Below are positions 28,538 to 35,729 of a DNA stretch of 35,729 nucleotides, piece by piece. Source of the stretch: Candidatus Methylopumilus sp. (GTDB lineage Bacteria; Pseudomonadota; Gammaproteobacteria; Burkholderiales; Burkholderiaceae_B). The translations under genes and the position numbers were made by a program. The stretch lies in contig JAIPCU010000012.1 in the NCBI GenBank assembly GCA_021738045.1, positions 1-35,729 on the forward strand, written 5' to 3'. The notes beneath the pieces are model-generated. The model saw only the letters and a program-made list of their open reading frames with translations, ran no database searches and was not told the DNA's origin. Position 1 is the first letter of the stretch, and each line of letters starts with the position of its first letter.

Positions 28538-28574
28538 ATCCCATCGACTTACCTTCAAGTGAAGGCTTTAACTT

Positions 28575-28685
28575 GTTGGTAGGAAGTTATTTATCCCAAC
28601 TTATACAGAGTTATCCAAATGTTATACCGAGGTTATAGCCAAGTTATACGCAGAATCCTGCGTCTGTAATGTTTCACGTGAAACA
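28575..28685 (+). repeat. 148-bp repeat, unit 3 (truncated after parS)
   Basis: Matches units 1 and 2 from GTTGGTAGGAAGTTAT to parS 3 (111 bp), then diverges. DnaA-like motifs start at 28591, 28601, 28611, 28622, 28633 and 28644. The last is TTATACGCA, one change from the perfect box of the other units. Confidence 0.92.
28670..28685. promoter_or_regulatory. parS: parS site 3
   Basis: TGTTTCACGTGAAACA, a fully palindromic parS, again exactly 148 bp from the previous site. Confidence 0.96.
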
Positions 28686-28834
28686 TTATGGAGATGCTGG
28701 AGCTTTGTATGACTGCCGCCCGGTAAATCGTTAAACTTGCAAACCGAAAACAAGCTAACAGGTTGATCACCCGAGGATAAAGGCTCAACTGCTGTGTTTA
28801 GAAAGAATTGTCCAAAATTGGCACTAATTATTAA

Positions 28835-28850
28835 TGTTTCACGTGAAACA
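28835..28850. promoter_or_regulatory. parS: parS site 4, adjacent to the mnmG promoter
   Basis: TGTTTCACGTGAAACA, perfect and palindromic, 165 bp from parS 3 and outside the repeat units. It ends three bases before the predicted -35 of the mnmG-rsmG-parA-parB promoter. Confidence 0.96.
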
Positions 28851-28853
28851 ATC

Positions 28854-28881
28854 TTTCAATTTAAAACGACAAGTCTATAAT
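28854..28881 (+). promoter_or_regulatory. Predicted mnmG-rsmG-parAB promoter
   Basis: A perfect -10 TATAAT (28876-28881) with a weak -35 TTTCAA (28854-28859, spacer 16). The predicted start is near 28888, about 25 nt before the mnmG ATG. No strong Shine-Dalgarno sequence is visible before that ATG. Confidence 0.5.
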
Positions 28882-28912
28882 CCATCCCCCGACTCAATTA
28901 AATGTACGAACC

Positions 28913-30817
28913 ATGAATCACCCCACTGTTTTTGATGTTCTTGTTGTTGGAGGCGGCCACGCTGGGACAGAGGCTGCGCTGGCTTCTGCTAGAAGTGGCG
29001 CAAAGACGCTTTTACTGACACATAATATTGAAACGCTTGGGCAAATGTCGTGCAATCCCTCTATTGGAGGTATTGGAAAAGGACATTTAGTTAAAGAGAT
29101 CGATGCCCTTGGTGGTGCAATGGCAATTGCAACAGACGAGTCAGGAATTCAGTTTCGAATATTAAATGCATCTAAAGGACCAGCTGTCCGCGCTACACGT
29201 GCTCAAGCGGACCGTGTTCTATATAGACAGGCAATTCGTAGTCGACTCGAAAACCAACCAAATCTTTGGTTGTTTCAACAATCTGTGGACGATTTAATAC
29301 TTGAGGGTGATCGCGTTGTTGCTGCAGTCACTCAATCAGGTATAACCTTTCGAACAAAGGCTCTGGTCCTGACGGCAGGGACTTTTTTAAATGGCCTTAT
29401 TCATATCGGGTTACAGAACTATTCTGCAGGTCGCGCTGGCGATCCGTCTGCCTCGTCCTTAGGGGCTCGGCTAAAAGAGTTAAAGCTTCCACAAGGACGC
29501 TTAAAAACAGGTACGCCGCCTCGAATCGATGGGCGCACAATTGATTATTCGTTGGTAACTGAGCAGCCAGGCGATTTAGATCCCATTCCTGTGTTTTCAT
29601 ATTTAGGCAGCCAAGCACTTCATCCAAAGCAAGTCCCTTGTTGGGTCACGCACACGAACGCACGGACACACGAAATCATTCGCAGTGGCCTCGATCGCTC
29701 ACCAATGTACAGCGGAGTGATTGAAGGAGTTGGCCCAAGATATTGTCCTTCGATTGAAGACAAGGTCCATCGGTTTGCCGATAAAGATTCACATCAAATA
29801 TTTCTTGAGCCAGAAGGTTTAACAACGAACGAAATCTATCCTAACGGAGTGTCAACAAGCCTACCCTTTGATATTCAGCTGGCACTGATACGCTCAATGA
29901 AAGGGCTTGAAAATGCTCATATCGTTCGACCAGGCTATGCAATCGAATATGATTATTTTGACCCGAGAGAGTTAAAAGCTACGCTTGAAACCAAAAGTAT
30001 TCAAGGATTGTTTTTTGCGGGTCAAATCAATGGAACAACGGGATACGAAGAGGCGGCAGCCCAAGGGTTGATTGCAGGCATGAATGCGGCGCGTGCAGCT
30101 CGAGATGAAAGCCCATTTATCTTGCGCCGTGACCAGGCCTATATGGGTGTACTGATTGATGATCTGATTACTAAGGGCGTCACAGAGCCTTATCGCATGT
30201 TTACCTCTCGCGCAGAATACCGCCTAAGTTTGCGAGAAGATAATGCCGATTGGCGCTTAACTGAAAAAGGCAGAGAGTTCGGTTTGGTCGATGACCAACG
30301 TTGGAACACCTTTATCAAAAAGAAAGAAACGGTTGAAAACGAGGTTGCCCGCTTGCGTGCGACGTGGGTAAATCCACGCATGCTAGACCCCACTGTCGCG
30401 GTAAAAACGCTGGGTAAAGAAATAGAACGCGAGTACTTACTCTCCGATTTGCTTAAGCGCCCAAACGTATCTTATCAAAGCTTGGTGAATATGCCTCTAC
30501 AACAGGGGTTCGATTTGCCGGCGGGCTTGTTGCCCGGAGACGAGGCCGAACAAGTCCAAATACAAATCAAATACGAAGGCTATATCACACGTCAGCAAGA
30601 CGAGGTCGATCGCCATCAAGCCCAAGATACCTTGGCGATTCCACCTGATCTCGACTTTAGCGTCGTGACAAGCTTATCTATCGAAGTCCGTCAAAAGCTA
30701 AATGTGCACCGGCCTGAAACAGTCGGCCAAGCCTCTCGAATTTCTGGCGTCACGCCGGCCGCAATCTCTTTGCTGTTGATTCATCTTAAGCGCCACCAAT
30801 ATGGCAAGGCCGCATGA
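28913..30817 (+). CDS. mnmG: tRNA uridine 5-carboxymethylaminomethyl modification enzyme MnmG (GidA)
   Basis: FAD-dependent partner of MnmE in wobble-uridine modification, 634 residues. The dinucleotide-binding motif [12 protein letters not shown] is at 11-22. [40 protein letters not shown] and [22 protein letters not shown] are invariant family stretches, and the C-terminal helical domain binding MnmE ends in [10 protein letters not shown]. The 5' part is AT-rich compared with genes outside the origin area. It is the first gene right of the parS/DnaA-box region and its stop overlaps the annotated start of rsmG. Confidence 0.98.
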   Translation: MNHPTVFDVLVVGGGHAGTEAALASARSGAKTLLLTHNIETLGQMSCNPSIGGIGKGHLVKEIDALGGAMAIATDESGIQFRILNASKGPAVRATRAQADRVLYRQAIRSRLENQPNLWLFQQSVDDLILEGDRVVAAVTQSGITFRTKALVLTAGTFLNGLIHIGLQNYSAGRAGDPSASSLGARLKELKLPQGRLKTGTPPRIDGRTIDYSLVTEQPGDLDPIPVFSYLGSQALHPKQVPCWVTHTNARTHEIIRSGLDRSPMYSGVIEGVGPRYCPSIEDKVHRFADKDSHQIFLEPEGLTTNEIYPNGVSTSLPFDIQLALIRSMKGLENAHIVRPGYAIEYDYFDPRELKATLETKSIQGLFFAGQINGTTGYEEAAAQGLIAGMNAARAARDESPFILRRDQAYMGVLIDDLITKGVTEPYRMFTSRAEYRLSLREDNADWRLTEKGREFGLVDDQRWNTFIKKKETVENEVARLRATWVNPRMLDPTVAVKTLGKEIEREYLLSDLLKRPNVSYQSLVNMPLQQGFDLPAGLLPGDEAEQVQIQIKYEGYITRQQDEVDRHQAQDTLAIPPDLDFSVVTSLSIEVRQKLNVHRPETVGQASRISGVTPAAISLLLIHLKRHQYGKAA

Positions 30818-31511
30818 CGTGAGCACCATTGCGCACGCAACAGTCAACGTCAGCACCAGTGAGCGGCTCTTACGCGCACTAGAGACTCTTCGCCTCAAGA
30901 GTCAGCCAACCCAGCAAGCTGCCTTGCTTGAGTATCTCTCGCAACTCATGCGCTGGAACAAGACCTATAACCTCACGGCAATTCGCGACCCTGATCAGGC
31001 ATTAGTTCACCACATCTTTGATAGCCTCTCTCTTGTGGCGCCTCTGAGCCGAGTGCTCTCACTTAACCCAACAGAGACGACCACGATCGTAGATGTCGGG
31101 TCGGGTGGAGGGCTACCAGGCGTCATCCTTGCAATTATGCTTCCTAGCGTAAGGGTGACCTGCGTCGACGCCGTAGAAAAAAAAACCATGTTCGTGCGAC
31201 AAATGGCGGGTGTACTTGCCCTTCAAAACCTGAGCGCACAGCATGCCCGCATTGAAACGCTCGAGCCCCTTCAAAGCACGCTGGTCACGTCTCGGGCCTT
31301 CGCCTCGCTACAAGATTTTGCGCAACTTGCAGGCCTGCATGTAAGAGAGGGTGGTTACCTCGTGGCCATGAAAGGTCGAGAGCCAACCGAAGAACTTACC
31401 GCAGTTCAAGCCCATACAGCTTGGTCTGCCCAAGCAATAGAACCCCTGACAGTTCCCGAGTTTGAAGGCCAGCGCTGTCTGGTCTGGATGCAACGGAAAG
31501 GAAACACATGA
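30801..31511 (+). CDS. rsmG: 16S rRNA (guanine-N7) methyltransferase RsmG (GidB)
   Basis: SAM-dependent methyltransferase that makes m7G527 in 16S rRNA. The SAM-binding motif is [16 protein letters not shown], followed by [18 protein letters not shown]; the N-terminal [21 protein letters not shown] is also diagnostic. The ORF is 236 residues from the ATG at 30801, which overlaps mnmG by 17 bp. A GTG at 30819, just after the mnmG stop, would give 230 residues and is equally plausible. It overlaps parA by four bases (ATGA), so translation is coupled. Confidence 0.96.
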   Translation: MARPHDVSTIAHATVNVSTSERLLRALETLRLKSQPTQQAALLEYLSQLMRWNKTYNLTAIRDPDQALVHHIFDSLSLVAPLSRVLSLNPTETTTIVDVGSGGGLPGVILAIMLPSVRVTCVDAVEKKTMFVRQMAGVLALQNLSAQHARIETLEPLQSTLVTSRAFASLQDFAQLAGLHVREGGYLVAMKGREPTEELTAVQAHTAWSAQAIEPLTVPEFEGQRCLVWMQRKGNT

Positions 31512-32308
31512 ACACGCCCGTCACACCAACAACCGCTCGAGTCTTTTGTATTGCTAATCAAAAAGGCGGGGTTGGAAAAACGACAACTGCTATTAATCTT
31601 GCGGCTGGTCTAGCCAAGCTTCAACAACGCGTCTTACTGATCGATCTCGATCCGCAAGGCAACTCGACAATGGGCAGCGGCATCGATAAAAGTACCCTTG
31701 CCCATAACTTATATCAGGTTCTGATTGGTGAGGCGACGATTCAAGACGCCGTCGTCGCCTCTGAAAGTGGTGGTTACGATGTCCTGCCCTCTAACCGCGA
31801 ACTATCTGGCGCCGAGATTGATTTGGTTGGCATGGATCATAGAGAACTCCAACTCAAGTACGCACTTTCAAAAGTTGAACTGCAGTATGATTTTGTCTTA
31901 ATCGACTGCCCACCTACGCTGTCGTTGTTAACCTTAAATGGCTTGGCCGCAGCGCACGGCGTCATCATCCCGATGCAGTGTGAGTACTTTGCACTAGAAG
32001 GTTTGTCTGACCTTGTTAACACGATCAAACGTGTCCATCGAAATATCAACCCAGACCTGAGTTTGATCGGTCTATTGCGAGTCATGTTTGACCCACGCGT
32101 GACCTTGCAGCAACAGGTCTCTGCACAACTCGAAGCACATTTTGGTGACAAGGTTTTCAAGACCGTCGTGCCGCGAAATGTACGCCTTGCCGAAGCGCCA
32201 AGTCATGGTATGCCAGGTGTCGTTTATGACCCGACCTCACGAGGTGCGCAAGCCTATATTGCTTTCGGCGCTGAAGTGATTGAGCGTGTCCGCACAGTTC
32301 AAAAATAA
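31508..32308 (+). CDS. parA: Chromosome partitioning ATPase ParA (Soj)
   Basis: Deviant Walker-A ATPase of 266 residues that binds DNA non-specifically and moves ParB-parS complexes. The motif KGGVGKTTT lies at 19-27 with the signature lysine K19; VLLIDLDPQGNSTMGSG, FVLIDCPPTLSLLTLNGL and PTSRGAQAY are typical. It has no N-terminal helix-turn-helix, so it is the short chromosomal type rather than a plasmid type Ia ParA. Its start overlaps the rsmG stop. parB follows after 50 bp. Confidence 0.97.
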   Translation: MNTPVTPTTARVFCIANQKGGVGKTTTAINLAAGLAKLQQRVLLIDLDPQGNSTMGSGIDKSTLAHNLYQVLIGEATIQDAVVASESGGYDVLPSNRELSGAEIDLVGMDHRELQLKYALSKVELQYDFVLIDCPPTLSLLTLNGLAAAHGVIIPMQCEYFALEGLSDLVNTIKRVHRNINPDLSLIGLLRVMFDPRVTLQQQVSAQLEAHFGDKVFKTVVPRNVRLAEAPSHGMPGVVYDPTSRGAQAYIAFGAEVIERVRTVQK

Positions 32309-32309
32309 T

Positions 32310-32321
32310 ACAAATATTTGT
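32310..32321. promoter_or_regulatory. Short perfect palindrome between parA and parB
   Basis: ACAAATATTTGT is a 12-bp perfect palindrome in the 50-bp parA-parB gap, just after the parA stop. It could be an operator, a processing hairpin or chance. The parB ribosome binding site AAGGA lies downstream at 32348-32352. Confidence 0.3.
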
Positions 32322-32358
32322 GTTCGCAACGCGTGCACATGAATCATAAGGAAACACC

Positions 32359-33267
32359 ATGGTAACGAAGAAACCCAAGGGCCTAGGCCGAGGCCTTGAC
32401 GCGCTGCTTGGCGCAGACACCAATAGCTTGGATCAAGTTGGACAACCAGCAACACTCACAAGCGCACCAAATACGTTGTTGATCGAGCAACTACAGGCTG
32501 GAAAATATCAGCCTCGTACTCGCATGGACGAGGGTGCGTTGGCTGAGCTTGCAGACTCCATACGAGCTCAAGGAATCATGCAGCCAATTTTGGTTCGACC
32601 CCTAGATGCCCTCAAAGGTCAATACGAGATTATCGCTGGCGAGCGCCGTTTTCGTGCAGCACAGTTGGCCGGCTTAACAGAGGTACCGGTACTCGTTAAA
32701 CATGTTGCAGACGAACATGCTGCCACGATGGCGCTGATTGAAAATATTCAGCGCGAAGACTTGAATCCCCTTGAAGAAGCGCAAGGAGTGAAACGATTAA
32801 TAGAAGAGTTTGGCCTGACCCATGAGCAAGCCGCCACAGCAATTGGGCGCTCGCGCTCAGCCACCAGTAACTTGTTGAGATTGCTTAATCTCGCCACACC
32901 GGTACAAACGATGTTGTTGGCTGGCGATATCGACATGGGTCACGCCCGAGCGCTGCTCGCGGTCGACGCGGCAATACAAATACAACTTGCTAATCAAATC
33001 ATCGCTAAACGGCTCTCGGTGCGTGATGCCGAAGCGCTAGTGACGCGAACCACCAAAGAGCCCGGCAATAAAACGACGGCCAAGCCAACCAGCCAATCGC
33101 GCGACGTCACGCGCCTCGAAGAAACACTCTCTGATCAACTCGGCACGAAGGTGTCATTAAAAGTGGCCAGTAAAGGGCGAGGTCAACTGATCATCGACTT
33201 TCATGGGTGGGATCATTGTTCATCGCTCATTGAAAAACTTAATCTTAAAGAAGATATCGACGCATAA
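32359..33267 (+). CDS. parB: Chromosome partitioning protein ParB (Spo0J)
   Basis: A 302-residue CTP-dependent DNA clamp that loads at parS. The CTP-binding motif GERRFRAA is at 94-101, ENIQRE at 128-133 and the helix-turn-helix THEQAATAIGRSRSATSNLLRLL at about 154-176. A variable linker rich in Lys/Thr (about 233-250) leads to the C-terminal dimerisation domain ending IDFHGWDHCSSLIEKL. The N-terminus KPKGLGRGLDALLG carries the ParA-stimulating segment. Four parS sites lie 3.5-4 kb upstream. Confidence 0.97.
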   Translation: MVTKKPKGLGRGLDALLGADTNSLDQVGQPATLTSAPNTLLIEQLQAGKYQPRTRMDEGALAELADSIRAQGIMQPILVRPLDALKGQYEIIAGERRFRAAQLAGLTEVPVLVKHVADEHAATMALIENIQREDLNPLEEAQGVKRLIEEFGLTHEQAATAIGRSRSATSNLLRLLNLATPVQTMLLAGDIDMGHARALLAVDAAIQIQLANQIIAKRLSVRDAEALVTRTTKEPGNKTTAKPTSQSRDVTRLEETLSDQLGTKVSLKVASKGRGQLIIDFHGWDHCSSLIEKLNLKEDIDA

Positions 33268-33271
33268 CATG

Positions 33272-33299
33272 TGCGCGACGTGTTTGATTGCATCGCGCA
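33272..33299 (+). other. GC-rich inverted repeat after parB
   Basis: TGCGCGA (33272-33278) and TCGCGCA (33293-33299) form a 7-bp perfect stem with a 14-nt loop. No T-run follows, so it is not a standard intrinsic terminator. Confidence 0.35.
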
Positions 33300-33352
33300 T
33301 CGCACAGTGCCAATCTATCTAGCCATTACTCTAGTCAGCTGTAGGAAGACAC

Positions 33353-34951
33353 ATGACAAAAGACCAATATCAGCTTGTCACGCCAGCAACTTTAAAAAGC
33401 TGGTTACACGATAAAAAAGAAATTGCGCTACTCGATGTCCGAGAACACGGCCAGTACGGAGAAGAGCATCTTTTTTATGTCGTTTCTACGCCCTACAGCA
33501 AACTAGAATCAGAGGTTCAACGACTTGTGCCACGCAAAACCGTGCGACTGGTTTTAGTCGGCGATGATGCCAATGAATTAACAGCGCGCGCCGCACACAG
33601 ACTCGTGCAACTCGGGTACACAGACATCTATCTGCTTGATGGTGGCATCGCGCAATGGAAGAAGGCGGGCTACCAGGTCTTTGCTGGAGTCAACCTACCT
33701 AGCAAAGCCTTTGGCGAATTAGCAGAACATGCTTTTCATACGCCACGCATCACAGCGCAGGAGCTCAATGCAAAGATTGTTGCGCACGAAGATATTGTGA
33801 TTTTGGACGGAAGACCTTATTCAGAATATCGAAAAATGAGCATACCTACCGCGGCGTGTTGCCCGAATGGTGAGTTGCCTCTGCGTATTGATGACTTGGT
33901 GATTCGTCCAGAAACGACGATTGTGATCAATTGCGCTGGGCGCACGCGTAGCATTATTGGTGCGCAAACGCTCATCAACCTTGGTGTCAAAAATAAAATT
34001 CTTGCGCTTGAGAACGGTACCCAAGGCTGGTACCTTGCAGACCTCAAACTAGATCATGGGGCCACACGAAAGTACCCTGAAACAATCAACGCTATACATC
34101 TGACGGTACAACAACAGCGAGCAAAAGCGCTGGCCGAAAAACATGACGTCACGTTTGTAGATGGTGAAACAGTTGCACTTTGGTTACAAGACACTACTCG
34201 CACAACGTTTCTTTGTGATGTGCGATCACCTGAAGAATTTGCAGGCGGAACAATCCCCGGCGCACAACATACGCCCGGCGGACAACTTGTTCAGGCGACG
34301 GATCAATTTGTTGGGATACGAGGCGCGCGTCTGGTTGTCTTTGATGACGAAAATGTACGAGCCCCCGCAATGGCGTCCTGGCTTGCCATGATGGGATGGG
34401 AGGTGGCAGTGTTAACCAATGCCTTTACCCACCAGTGGGAAACCAGCGCTACGCCGCAACACACCAAGCAGCAAATACACATAAATGCCGTCACAACAAT
34501 TTCAGCCGAGCAACTCAAAAACTTAAACACAGCGACAACACACTGTATAGATGTACGAGCAAGTACAAAATATCGCGACGCCCATCTCAACGGTTTTGTG
34601 TGGTCGATCCGTCCAAACCTCAAGCAATTGCCGGCGATCAAAGGAGCCCCCGTCGTTGTCGTGGCAGATGACTTAGTCATCGCCCAATTGGCGGCGCAAG
34701 AGTTATCAGAGGCGGGTGCTGCGCGGGTACAAATCAATATTGATTCAGTTCAACAGTGGCGGGCAGCCGGCCTTGACATTACCGCCTCACCAACGTGTCC
34801 GACAGACCAAGACAGTATTGACTATTTGTTTTTTGTGCACGATCGCCATGATGGTAATCGTGCCGCCGCAATGCGTTACCTTGAGTGGGAAATCAACCTA
34901 CTGAATCAAATTGATGAACAAGAGCGACAAAGCTATCGCCTGCCCCACTGA
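33353..34951 (+). CDS. Four-domain rhodanese-like protein
   Basis: A 532-residue protein built of four tandem rhodanese-like domains: about 9-112 (LLDVREHGQYGEEH...LLDGGIAQWKKAG), 132-232 (ILDGRPYSEYRKMSIPTA...NGTQGWYLAD), 264-362 (LCDVRSPEEFAGGTIPGA) and 383-475 (CIDVRASTKYRDAHLNGF...QQWRAAGLDI). Only domain 2 has an active-site cysteine loop, CAGRTRS with C194. In domains 1, 3 and 4 the equivalent strand ends in VGDD, FDDE and VADD, without cysteine. A C-terminal tail (FFVHDRHDGNRAAAMRYLEWE) follows. Sulfurtransfer is thus expected from one site, with the others structural or regulatory. The physiological partner is unknown. It follows parB by 85 bp and may be separately transcribed. Confidence 0.88.
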   Translation: MTKDQYQLVTPATLKSWLHDKKEIALLDVREHGQYGEEHLFYVVSTPYSKLESEVQRLVPRKTVRLVLVGDDANELTARAAHRLVQLGYTDIYLLDGGIAQWKKAGYQVFAGVNLPSKAFGELAEHAFHTPRITAQELNAKIVAHEDIVILDGRPYSEYRKMSIPTAACCPNGELPLRIDDLVIRPETTIVINCAGRTRSIIGAQTLINLGVKNKILALENGTQGWYLADLKLDHGATRKYPETINAIHLTVQQQRAKALAEKHDVTFVDGETVALWLQDTTRTTFLCDVRSPEEFAGGTIPGAQHTPGGQLVQATDQFVGIRGARLVVFDDENVRAPAMASWLAMMGWEVAVLTNAFTHQWETSATPQHTKQQIHINAVTTISAEQLKNLNTATTHCIDVRASTKYRDAHLNGFVWSIRPNLKQLPAIKGAPVVVVADDLVIAQLAAQELSEAGAARVQINIDSVQQWRAAGLDITASPTCPTDQDSIDYLFFVHDRHDGNRAAAMRYLEWEINLLNQIDEQERQSYRLPH

Positions 34952-34987
34952 AATTCAACAAACATAATAGATTAAACATAGCTTAGC

Positions 34988-35063
34988 TACAATCCAGCAG
35001 CGTATGGCTCAAACTTTCGGCATTCAGGCCGAATCGTGCACCTTTCAGCAAAGAATCTGAGCC
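34988..35063 (+). ncRNA. Possible small structured RNA or leader between the rhodanese gene and tRNA-Tyr
   Basis: A -10-like TACAAT (34988-34993) is followed by a nested inverted-repeat set. The closing stem is GGCTCA (35006-35011) / TGAGCC (35058-35063). Inside are arm one, TTCGGC / GCCGAA (35016-35033), and arm two, CTTT / AAAG (35042-35053). Together they form a three-way junction. No good -35 is seen and no known RNA family is recognised. Confidence 0.25.
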
Positions 35064-35104
35064 TTATCACGCCGTTAAGGCTGGTTCATGACAAGGTACT
35101 GAAC

Positions 35105-35133
35105 TTGACAATGCGTAAAAACTCCCTCATAAT
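35105..35133 (+). promoter_or_regulatory. Promoter of the tRNA-Tyr/Gly/Thr-tuf operon
   Basis: A perfect -35 TTGACA (35105-35110), a 17-bp spacer and a -10 CATAAT (35128-35133) precede the tRNA by 15 bp. This is one of the strongest promoter matches in the window, as expected for stable RNA. Confidence 0.8.
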
Positions 35134-35148
35134 CGTTGGTTCTCTTGT

Positions 35149-35235
35149 GGAGAGGTGCCCGAGTGGTTAAAGGGGGCAGACTGTAAATCTGTTGGCCTTG
35201 CGCCTACGTTGGTTCGAATCCAACCTTCTCCACCA
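35149..35235 (+). tRNA. tRNA-Tyr (anticodon GTA)
   Basis: An 87-nt cloverleaf with encoded CCA. The acceptor GGAGAGG pairs with CTTCTCC (one G-T pair), the long variable arm is of class II as in all bacterial tRNA-Tyr, GGTTCGAATCC forms the T arm, and the anticodon GTA is at 35183-35185. Confidence 0.97.
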
Positions 35236-35274
35236 AGACTCCAGCGTGTATGGGGATTAAACAGCTCGAATCGG

Positions 35275-35348
35275 GCGGGTGTAGCTCAATGGTAGAGCAG
35301 AAGCCTTCCAAGCTTACGACGAGGGTTCGATTCCCTTCACCCGCTCCA
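35275..35348 (+). tRNA. tRNA-Gly (anticodon TCC)
   Basis: A 74-nt cloverleaf with encoded CCA. The acceptor GCGGGTG pairs with CACCCGC, the discriminator is T, the anticodon loop CTTCCAA has TCC at 35307-35309, and the T loop is GGTTCGATTCC. The outermost anticodon-stem pair appears to be a G-A mismatch. Confidence 0.96.
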
Positions 35349-35429
35349 GCGGTCTATTTAAGTTGGTTTTACGCAGTACAGCAGTACCCGGTACAGATAG
35401 TCTTCGTGGAGTGCAAGCTCGGCGAATGC

Positions 35430-35504
<75 letters not shown>

Positions 35505-35578
35505 GTAAAGATTAAGCAGTCGACGGCAGTATCGTTTTTATCTCATTCAATAGCGTCAATCTAGGTCAGGAGCCCGTC

Positions 35579-35729
35579 ATGGCAAAAGGCAAATTCGAAC
35601 GAACCAAACCACACGTCAACGTTGGCACCATTGGGCACGTTGACCACGGTAAAACCACACTGACAGCGGCAATCACAACAGTGTTGTCGCAAAAGTTTGG
35701 TGGCGAAGCTAAAGGCTACGCACAGATTG
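35579..35729 (+). CDS. tuf: Elongation factor Tu (partial, N-terminus only)
   Basis: The first 50 codons of EF-Tu, which delivers aminoacyl-tRNA to the ribosome. [19 protein letters not shown] is followed by [14 protein letters not shown], which contains the G1 P-loop [14 protein letters not shown] (35567-35572) is a good ribosome binding site. The gene runs off the right edge. It is cotranscribed with the three upstream tRNAs, and secE-nusG would be expected next. Confidence 0.97.
   Translation, partial: MAKGKFERTKPHVNVGTIGHVDHGKTTLTAAITTVLSQKFGGEAKGYAQI

Larger units (their letters stand above)
28427..28574 (+). repeat. 148-bp repeat, unit 2
   Basis: The same layout as unit 1 with few differences. 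DnaA-like motifs start at 28453, 28463, 28474, 28485 and 28496, that is every 10-11 bp, the last being the perfect TTATACACA. parS 2 follows, then the tail that joins unit 3. Confidence 0.93.
28079..28912. other. Candidate oriC/parS region (right part) between aminotransferase and mnmG
   Basis: An 834-bp non-coding region. From left to right it holds the aminotransferase upstream DNA, an 11-bp direct repeat (28211-28232) and a perfect DnaA box (28253-28261). Then come three copies of a 148-bp-period unit, each with a parS site and a row of DnaA-box-like motifs (28279-28685). A less repetitive segment, a fourth parS (28835-28850) and the mnmG promoter complete it. Three perfect DnaA boxes and many single-mismatch boxes are present. 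The combination indicates the replication origin and the ParB loading centre (inference). Confidence 0.8.

Noticed and set aside
28279-28685. Repeat array considered as a CRISPR
   Set aside because: The 148-bp units are near-identical over their whole length with no variable spacers, and they contain parS and DnaA motifs instead.
28079-28912. Integrated plasmid origin (iterons plus partition genes)
   Set aside because: No replication protein gene is nearby. ParA is the short chromosomal type and all neighbours are core chromosomal genes in conserved order.
33272-33299. Terminator after parB
   Set aside because: The stem is GC-rich but the loop is long and no T-run follows, so it is listed only as an inverted repeat.

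Overview
The window reads as the replication-origin region of a betaproteobacterial chromosome, most likely Burkholderiales and close to Alcaligenaceae/Bordetella. The evidence is gene order and protein character: dnaA-dnaN-gyrB on one strand, rpmH-rnpA-yidD-yidC-mnmE on the other, then mnmG-rsmG-parA-parB, then tRNA-Tyr/Gly/Thr and tuf. A tctC (Bug-type) binding protein and an argS-SPOR-dsbA cluster fit the same group. The family assignment rests on remembered synteny; no search was run.

Layout. 1-4.2 kb (minus): leucine-degradation (liu) operon, ivd-mccB-mccA, with mccA cut by the window edge. 4.3-6.9 kb (plus): a divergent three-gene unit (MBL-fold hydrolase, cystathionine beta-lyase, DUF1330) that shares a LiuR-like palindrome with ivd and ends in a bidirectional terminator. 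7.0-10.0 kb (minus): argS, a SPOR-domain protein and dsbA. 10.1-13.7 kb (minus): a large Rhs protein with a Sec-type signal peptide and a C-terminal Tle1/DUF2235 lipase-like domain, with no recognisable immunity gene. 13.8-16.4 kb: DUF1840, an iron-type alcohol dehydrogenase and a TctC binding protein. 16.5-21.5 kb (minus): gyrB, dnaN, dnaA. 21.7-25.7 kb (plus): rpmH, rnpA, yidD, yidC, mnmE. 25.7-28.1 kb (minus): an SDR and an aminotransferase. 28.9-35.0 kb (plus): mnmG, rsmG, parA, parB and a four-rhodanese protein. 35.1 kb to end: three tRNA genes and the start of tuf.

The most interesting part is the non-coding DNA around the aminotransferase gene. On its left (26.5-26.9 kb) is an AT-rich stretch with three perfect DnaA boxes. 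On its right (28.08-28.91 kb) are three copies of a unit repeating at exactly 148 bp. Each copy carries a parS site and a ladder of DnaA-box-like TTAT motifs about 11 bp apart. A fourth parS sits just upstream of the mnmG-rsmG-parA-parB promoter. I infer that this is the chromosomal origin, possibly bipartite, with the ParB loading site built into the DnaA-box repeat. It lies about 7 kb from dnaA, and only one DnaA box is visible upstream of dnaA, over its promoter.

How the genes fit together: DnaA, the beta clamp and gyrase act on the origin; ParA/ParB bind the parS cluster and segregate it; MnmE and MnmG together modify tRNA wobble uridines; RnpA, YidD and YidC serve tRNA maturation and membrane-protein insertion. 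No CRISPR array, insertion sequence or integrase was seen.
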